Of a stretch of DNA of 18,253 nt, positions 14,428 through 18,253 are shown piece after piece. The DNA lies in the NCBI GenBank assembly GCA_035527895.1, contig DATKZQ010000193.1, positions 1 to 18,253 of the forward strand, read 5' to 3'. The translations under genes were made by a program, and so were the position numbers. The stretch is from JADFWK01 sp035527895. GTDB taxonomy: Bacteria; Desulfobacterota; DSM-4660; Desulfatiglandales; B25-G16. The notes beneath the pieces are model-generated. The model worked only from the letters and a program-made list of their open reading frames with translations, had not been told where the DNA came from and did no database searches. Numbering within the stretch: the stretch's first letter is position 1; each line of letters starts with the position of its first letter.

Positions 14428-15129
14428 TCAATGCTGGACCTCGTCAATTCTAGCAATGGCCTGTTCAACTAGCTCCTTCACCTGCCACCTCAAGAGCTGG
14501 CGGTCAACGTAGATCTCAACCTCTGAGCTATCATGGGCCAGGAGCTCAATTTCCGGCTGAACCCCTTTTTCACCGAGCATGCCGAGAGCCCATACTGTGA
14601 GGCCCCTGAGCATAGCATCCCCGGACTGCAGGAAAGGCAACAGGTGCGGAACGGCATCCTTCACCAAATGGGATCTCACCTGGGCCAACCGCGCGATTCC
14701 CCAGATCACACCCTGTTGAAGGGGCTGATATTCGAGAAAATTCCCGTCTTTTCTCACATAAGATACCAGTATATGGGCAAACTCATTTGCCAAGCCGTTG
14801 TGAGAGGCCATGATCTCCCCCATGGCCTCCGGGCAACCCCACCCAATCCCCCCGGACTCATCGTTGAGCTGCCACATGAGGCGGCGCATGATCTTCCTGG
14901 CCTGTTCCATATCCTGACCGGCCAGCTTTGAAACCAAAGAGCCCAGAGCGGTCACTGCGGCCCACCTGATCATAGGTTCCGGATTGGGCAAAAAGGAAAA
15001 AAGGGCATTGATCGTCTGATGGATCGGCAGCGAGTTCAGCGCACCTGGTCCCTGGCGAATATCTTCTGATCTGAGAAGACCTAACACTTTAGCTCTAAGG
15101 CCCCGGCGGTTTTCCCTCCGTGTCGACAC
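14428..15129 (-). CDS. HEAT-repeat protein (PBS-lyase-like repeats)
   Basis: A 233-residue protein made of alpha-helical HEAT/PBS-lyase-type repeats, recognisable as units such as PMIRWAAVTALGSLVSKL (52-69), YQPLQQGVIWGIARLAQV (134-151) and GDAMLRGLTVWALGMLGE (170-187). A motif LNDESGGIGWGCPEAMGEI (88-106) resembles a conserved stretch I recall from HEAT proteins of sulfate reducers. Such proteins act as scaffolds or, rarely, bilin lyases; no catalytic claim is possible. I choose GTG 15129, preceded by GGAGGGGAC, because the frame upstream to 15249 is rich in Arg and Ser and not repeat-like. No signal peptide or membrane segment is seen, so it is likely cytoplasmic. It precedes the Usp gene on the same strand. 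Confidence 0.8.
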   Translation of the reverse strand: MSTRRENRRGLRAKVLGLLRSEDIRQGPGALNSLPIHQTINALFSFLPNPEPMIRWAAVTALGSLVSKLAGQDMEQARKIMRRLMWQLNDESGGIGWGCPEAMGEIMASHNGLANEFAHILVSYVRKDGNFLEYQPLQQGVIWGIARLAQVRSHLVKDAVPHLLPFLQSGDAMLRGLTVWALGMLGEKGVQPEIELLAHDSSEVEIYVDRQLLRWQVKELVEQAIARIDEVQH

Positions 15130-15554
15130 GTCCCCTCCATGACGGTAAGACGATTCGATGTTTATGGTACATCGGCACCCAGGAACAGAGACCCGCTTGC
15201 TCCTACACCGAGGATTGATGAAGAGCTCCCGCCGCCTCTGTGCAGACACACCCTGGTATTCATTCAGTCTATCAAATCATCTCATTAAATAAAATAGCAA
15301 TTGCGGAATCATTGATCCAACCAAATCTATTCGAGATGATTTGGAAAAAAGATGCGGCCAAGGGTGTTTTTTGGCAGATCAAGCGCCCTTACACGTGGTT
15401 CAGCGTAAATGCATTAGCTGAAATAGAATGCATTCTGTCTCAACGAACCAGCTCTGTGGTTCACGAAAAAATTGAGGTACACACGGATAGCTTATTTCCG
15501 GGAACCGGAGCGATTCGGTTGTCTTGTACATGCCTTGAAGCAAAATATATTCCT
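15130..15554. other. Gene-poor stretch upstream of the HEAT-repeat gene
   Basis: An AT-rich segment (about 15260-15480) is flanked by GC-rich DNA. A 107-codon plus-strand frame (15240-15563) and overlapping minus-strand frames are open, but they have no Shine-Dalgarno sequence and no recognisable domain. A minus-strand promoter for the HEAT gene should lie here; I see no strong pair of hexamers. The plus frame could be a decayed gene tail, because it ends right at the palindromes that follow. Confidence 0.4.
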
Positions 15555-15587
15555 GGGGAGTGAAGCTCCCCGCGCTTCGGCGCGGGG
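15555..15587 (+). other. Overlapping GC-rich palindromes with mutually exclusive hairpins
   Basis: GGGGAG-TGAAG-CTCCCC (15555-15571) and CCCCGCGC-TTCG-GCGCGGGG (15568-15587) are both perfect stems and share bases 15568-15571, so only one can form fully. The second has a UUCG tetraloop. They open a GC-rich segment (to about 15725) holding further small inverted repeats such as GCGG-AACT-CCGC. The arrangement could be an attenuator, the 3' end of a structured RNA, or the palindromic end of an IS200/IS605-like element. The sequence alone does not decide. Confidence 0.55.
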
Positions 15588-15740
15588 CACCTGTGGCGAA
15601 GCCAAGCGGAACTCCGCCGAAGCCGCCCGTCTTTCCATCCTCCGTAGATAGGGTTACTGCGGACACCGTCGGCCATAGCCTTTGGCGTCGGACGAGGACG
15701 GGCGCCCCACGGGCAACGCCGCGGTTTTGAAACAGAGCTC

Positions 15741-15764
15741 ACCAGCCTTGCTGGTTAAGTTTTT
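15741..15764 (+). terminator. Possible small Rho-independent terminator
   Basis: ACCAGC-CTT-GCTGGT (15741-15755) forms a 6-bp stem with a 3-base loop, followed by TAAGTTTTT. The stem is short, and the T-run starts four bases after it, so this is a weak candidate. If real, it would end a transcript from the GC-rich palindromic segment just upstream, for which no gene is recognised. Confidence 0.35.
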
Positions 15765-15890
15765 CAAGCTGCTTACGCGATGGCGAGAATCTTTACCTTA
15801 AGAAGAGCTGATACACGAATCCGCCTTTTGTTTTGTGTGCCAATATACCGCTTCAAGACTACAGAGGTGGCTTTATCGGGGCGTCTTGTT

Positions 15891-15920
15891 GAGACAATAG
15901 TAAGGAAGAATATTTATAGT
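15891..15920 (+). promoter_or_regulatory. Candidate promoter for the YeiH-type transporter
   Basis: GAGACA (15891-15896) and TATAGT (15915-15920) are separated by 18 bases. The -10 is the same hexamer as at both dsr promoters; the -35 matches TTGACA at the last four bases. TTGT-TGAG-ACAA (15886-15897), a perfect inverted repeat, overlaps the -35. The leader to the transporter ATG would be about 230 bases and would include the small ORF at 16027. Confidence 0.4.
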
Positions 15921-16026
15921 CCCATGGGCCAATTTTTCTTGTTTTCTTGAGAAAGATTTGGTAGCTTCAATAATCATCATTTTGAAGAAAAGATTCTAAA
16001 CGCTAAAGGAGTAAAGGAGAAAGGAG

Positions 16027-16140
16027 GTGAATACCAAGCTCTCAGTCAGAGAAACAGGAGAAGTGTCTCGGAGAATATCGACCCTTCTCCAACAGAAAGT
16101 GTTTCAAACGGAAAGAATGCTTCTTGTTATCTCTCAATGA
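16027..16140 (+). CDS. Possible 37-residue small ORF before the transporter gene
   Basis: A GTG at 16027 follows the purine-rich run TAAAGGAGAAAGGAG and opens a 37-codon frame ending TGA at 16140, only 15 bases before the transporter ATG. The next ribosome site (AAAGGAGG) directly follows this stop codon. The product is basic, with several Arg and Lys and a short hydrophobic end (MLLVIS). I recognise no family. It may be a leader peptide or translationally coupled small protein, or the GTG may simply sit in a chance GGAGGTGA string. Evidence is limited to ribosome site and spacing. Confidence 0.35.
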   Translation: MNTKLSVRETGEVSRRISTLLQQKVFQTERMLLVISQ

Positions 16141-16155
16141 AAGGAGGCGGGTCTT

Positions 16156-17469
16156 ATGAGCAATGAAAAGGCTAAGATTGACTGGTCCTCCCTGTGGCGA
16201 AAAGAGGACTGGTGGGCTTGCTGGATCGGCTGGTTGATTTTGTTATTGGCCATTGTTGGGTGGCTACCCAATACCCCCAAGATTGGCACCTGGACAAGCC
16301 TGGCGCAGGCCTTTCCCAAAGGTATAGGCACGCTGTGGTCGCTGATTGTTCTGCTGATTGTCACCGGGCTATTAACGATCATCGGTGCTGCCGCCATGAA
16401 GCGCGATGTCAAGCGTTACATTCCTGGCTATATCGCCATCTTTGTTATCGCTTTCATAGCCATAGTCATTGCTGGCCAGAAGGGTATTAAATACTATGGC
16501 TTCGAATATGTCCTCTGGGGACTCTTTATCGGCCTGTTCATCAGCAACATCTTCGGCGTCCCCGGCTGGCTGAAAGCGGGCGTTATGACGGAGTTTTTCA
16601 TAAAGATCGGCTTGGTTTGCATGGGGGCGACAATTATGTTCTCCGTCGTTGTTAAAGCCGGTGCCGTCGGCATGATACAGGCTATACTGGTAGTGGCGGC
16701 AGTGTGGTTTTTCGCCTATTGGTTGTCGAGAAAGTTCGGTATATCGGAACGGTTTTCTGCTGTCATTGCTACCGGTGTTTCCATCTGCGGTGTGTCCGCA
16801 TCTATCGCTGCTGGAGGCGCAGTCCGGGGAGATCCTAAAGAGGTGAGCTACCTCGTGGCCTGGCTGATGATTTGTGCAGTCGTTTTGATTGTTGTCATGC
16901 CTCCCATTGCGAAATGGATGAATCTTCCAACTAACATGACCGGTGCCTGGCTCGGTGGGGTTATTGACAACACCGGTGCCGTGGTAGCTGCCGGCGAGCT
17001 GACTGGCAGCAAGGCCGCCTTGAACGCCGCTGCCGTGGTGAAGATGGCCCAGAATATACTAATCGGCTTCGCCGCGTTTTTCATGGCCCTCTGGGCTACC
17101 CTTAGTCTGGAGAAGAAGGAGACCGGTGAAAAACCGGCATTTTCTGAGGTCTGGTATAGATTCCCCAAGTTCATCGTCGGATTTGTGGTGGCATCACTCG
17201 TCGTCTCCTTTTTTGTGGAGCCAGGTATGGGAGATAAAGCGGCAAAGTCCGTCGGCGGCCTCTGCAAGGACTATCGGACCTGGTTTTTCGCTATGTGTTT
17301 TGTATGCATCGGCCTGGAGACCCGTATTAAGGATCTGGTTTCCGTCGGTGGCGGTAGACCGGCTATTGCCTACTGGATTGCCCAGATCATGAATGCCTTC
17401 TGGACATTGCTGATTGTCTGGATTCTCTGGTCAGGAACGTTCTTTACGCCGCCTATCCTGCCAGATTAA
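16156..17469 (+). CDS. YeiH/YadS-type putative sulfate exporter family membrane protein
   Basis: An integral inner-membrane protein of the family called putative sulfate exporter (YeiH, PF03601-like). The 437-residue sequence has about eleven to twelve hydrophobic helices. The core motif TGVSICGVSASIAAGGA (206-222) and the segment GVIDNTGAVVAAG (268-280) match the two conserved re-entrant-like regions of the family. E. coli YeiH is near 350 residues; the extra length here is mainly an N-terminal extension of about 90 residues with two or three added helices before the core. The start ATG 16156 has AAAGGAGGCGGGTCTT. Substrate is unproven for the family, although the dsr context fits sulfate, sulfite or an organosulfonate. 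It is followed closely by a terminator, so it is the last gene of its transcript. Confidence 0.88.
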   Translation: MSNEKAKIDWSSLWRKEDWWACWIGWLILLLAIVGWLPNTPKIGTWTSLAQAFPKGIGTLWSLIVLLIVTGLLTIIGAAAMKRDVKRYIPGYIAIFVIAFIAIVIAGQKGIKYYGFEYVLWGLFIGLFISNIFGVPGWLKAGVMTEFFIKIGLVCMGATIMFSVVVKAGAVGMIQAILVVAAVWFFAYWLSRKFGISERFSAVIATGVSICGVSASIAAGGAVRGDPKEVSYLVAWLMICAVVLIVVMPPIAKWMNLPTNMTGAWLGGVIDNTGAVVAAGELTGSKAALNAAAVVKMAQNILIGFAAFFMALWATLSLEKKETGEKPAFSEVWYRFPKFIVGFVVASLVVSFFVEPGMGDKAAKSVGGLCKDYRTWFFAMCFVCIGLETRIKDLVSVGGGRPAIAYWIAQIMNAFWTLLIVWILWSGTFFTPPILPD

Positions 17470-17491
17470 GCAAAGGAAAAGGAAACTTAAC

Positions 17492-17525
17492 AAGAAGGGG
17501 GTCCTAAGGGCCTCCTTCTTCTTTG
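17492..17525 (+). terminator. Hairpin terminator after the transporter gene
   Basis: AAGAAGGGGG (17492-17501) pairs with CCTCCTTCTT (17511-17520) in a 10-bp stem with one G-U pair and a 9-base loop, followed by CTTTG. The T-run is short, but the stem starts 22 bases after the stop codon, as expected for an intrinsic terminator. Confidence 0.6.
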
Positions 17526-18056
17526 CCTTCGAGACGATTGTGCTTGCTCCAACAGAAACAATCATCAGCCATTGGCGTGCTCCCCGTCTTGTCATTGGGA
17601 ATTGCCCAGGCCAAAGGCTGAGGGAATTGCATTAATGGATCCATACATCTCGGTACCTAACACTTTGAACTAAGTGACCTACCACCTCCCTTTGTTAGAA
17701 ACCATCCAGAAGAAGCAGCGTTCCAAATAACCATGTAACCCGATAATTCAGTGTCCTATCGAGTAGTAGCCTTTGGCGGAGGCTGATCATCGCTGCAGCC
17801 CCGGAGGGCGGGACCTGCGCCATCTCCGGCGGACAAGTCCAAAGGCGGATAAGTATACGCTACGCTTCGAAAAGCTGCAGTGTATTCTGGCGAAGGCGAA
17901 TAAATCCTGGATACCCATCAGGAGCTCCATTGCCATAGACCTGCACTCGGCGTCCGGACCTATGCTCATAGGAAACATCGAGAATTCCGATCATGGAAGC
18001 TTCATTGACATCACAAGATATTTGGTGTTATGAATGAAACAGCAGGAAGCTGTCCT
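17526..18056. other. Gene-poor region with a possible gene relic
   Basis: About 530 bases hold no clear gene. An 86-codon plus frame (17773-18033) starts with an Arg-rich, unlikely N-terminus and has no ribosome site. Its last 45 residues (from about 17899) look more protein-like, with the stretch IENSDHGSFIDI faintly recalling the (D/N)xSxxG motif of PilZ domains. It may be the tail of a decayed gene. GC-rich small inverted repeats (for example GGCTG...CAGCC, 17781-17800) lie in its first part. No RNA gene is recognised. Confidence 0.35.
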
Positions 18057-18253
18057 ATGAAAACAAAGTACGACATGATCTTATCTGCTGAGGGGTCTTT
18101 TGCCAGGACGGTAGCCCTTGGAGTAGTGGTAAGAAGACCCCTGACCGCATGGCACTACCTCATACCGGGGATGTTTCTTATCGATTTCCTGAGAAGAAGT
18201 GCTGAAATCAGGAAATACTCCGAGCATTTCTTGTTCCCCAGAAGGCAGGCACT
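18057..18253 (+). CDS. Unrecognised protein, N-terminal part (cut by window end)
   Basis: The open frame runs off the right end of the window after 65 complete codons. ATG 18057 is preceded by CAGGAAG at suitable distance; another in-frame ATG at 18030 has no ribosome site. The product begins MKTKYDMILSAEGSFA. It has a moderately hydrophobic segment (WHYLIPGMFLIDFL, about residues 37-50) and a basic stretch ending in FLFPRRQA. It could be a membrane-associated protein with the hydrophobic segment as part of a helix. I cannot assign a family from this fragment. Confidence 0.6.
   Translation, partial: MKTKYDMILSAEGSFARTVALGVVVRRPLTAWHYLIPGMFLIDFLRRSAEIRKYSEHFLFPRRQA

Noticed and set aside
15240..15563. 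107-codon plus-strand frame, considered as a transposase (tnpB) tail before the palindromes
   Set aside because: No zinc-finger cysteines or RuvC motif of TnpB are visible, so only the palindromes are reported.
15674..17779. Shared 12-mer TAGCCTTTGGCG near 15675 and 17768 as ends of a mobile element around the transporter
   Set aside because: The similarity does not extend into the flanks, there are no terminal inverted repeats or target duplications, and no transposase lies between.
1..18253. CRISPR arrays, tRNA, rRNA, dsrEFH and dsrL
   Set aside because: I looked for regularly spaced repeats, tRNA T-loop signatures and oxidative dsr genes and found none.

Overview
The window is a sulfur-metabolism island from a bacterium that, by its gene content, is a dissimilatory sulfate/sulfite reducer of the Desulfobacterota (former Deltaproteobacteria). 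The evidence is bacterial-type dsrA and dsrB, a DsrC with both functional C-terminal cysteines, a DsrD, and a complete dsrMKJOP set, with no dsrEFH or dsrL of the oxidative pathway. The genus cannot be fixed from the sequence alone.

Layout. Positions 1-480 are non-coding apart from a good promoter at 399-428. The plus strand then carries dsrA, dsrB, dsrN (siroheme amidase, CbiA/CobB-like) and dsrC. Facing it is a long minus-strand operon that starts at a promoter at 12632-12660. It reads an RsbRD-N-domain protein, dsrM, dsrK, dsrJ, dsrO, dsrP, two unrecognised small proteins, a nitrilase-superfamily amidase and finally dsrD. The two units converge at 4718-4771, where an inverted repeat lies between dsrC and dsrD. 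To the right are a metallo-beta-lactamase-fold gene (+), a universal stress protein (-), a HEAT-repeat protein (-), a roughly 900-base gene-poor stretch with GC-rich palindromes, a possible small leader ORF, a YeiH-type putative sulfate exporter (+) with a terminator, a second gene-poor stretch, and the start of an unrecognised gene cut by the window end.

How it works together. DsrAB reduces sulfite with siroheme that DsrN probably amidates. The DsrC C-terminal cysteines take up the sulfur as a trisulfide. DsrMKJOP, a membrane complex with a haem b subunit, an HdrD-like catalytic subunit, a periplasmic trihaem cytochrome, a periplasmic Fe-S protein and an NrfD-like subunit, reduces that trisulfide and links it to the quinone pool and the periplasm. 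DsrD is a small winged-helix partner of DsrAB. The YeiH-like carrier is a plausible but unproven transporter of a sulfur oxyanion.

The most notable points are: the merging of dsrAB-N-C and dsrMKJOP into one convergent island; the relocation of dsrD to the far end of the opposing operon behind three accessory genes; a 13-base element shared, with one mismatch, by the two dsr promoters; an MBL protein lacking the metal-ligand Asp; and paired palindromes upstream of the stress-protein gene.
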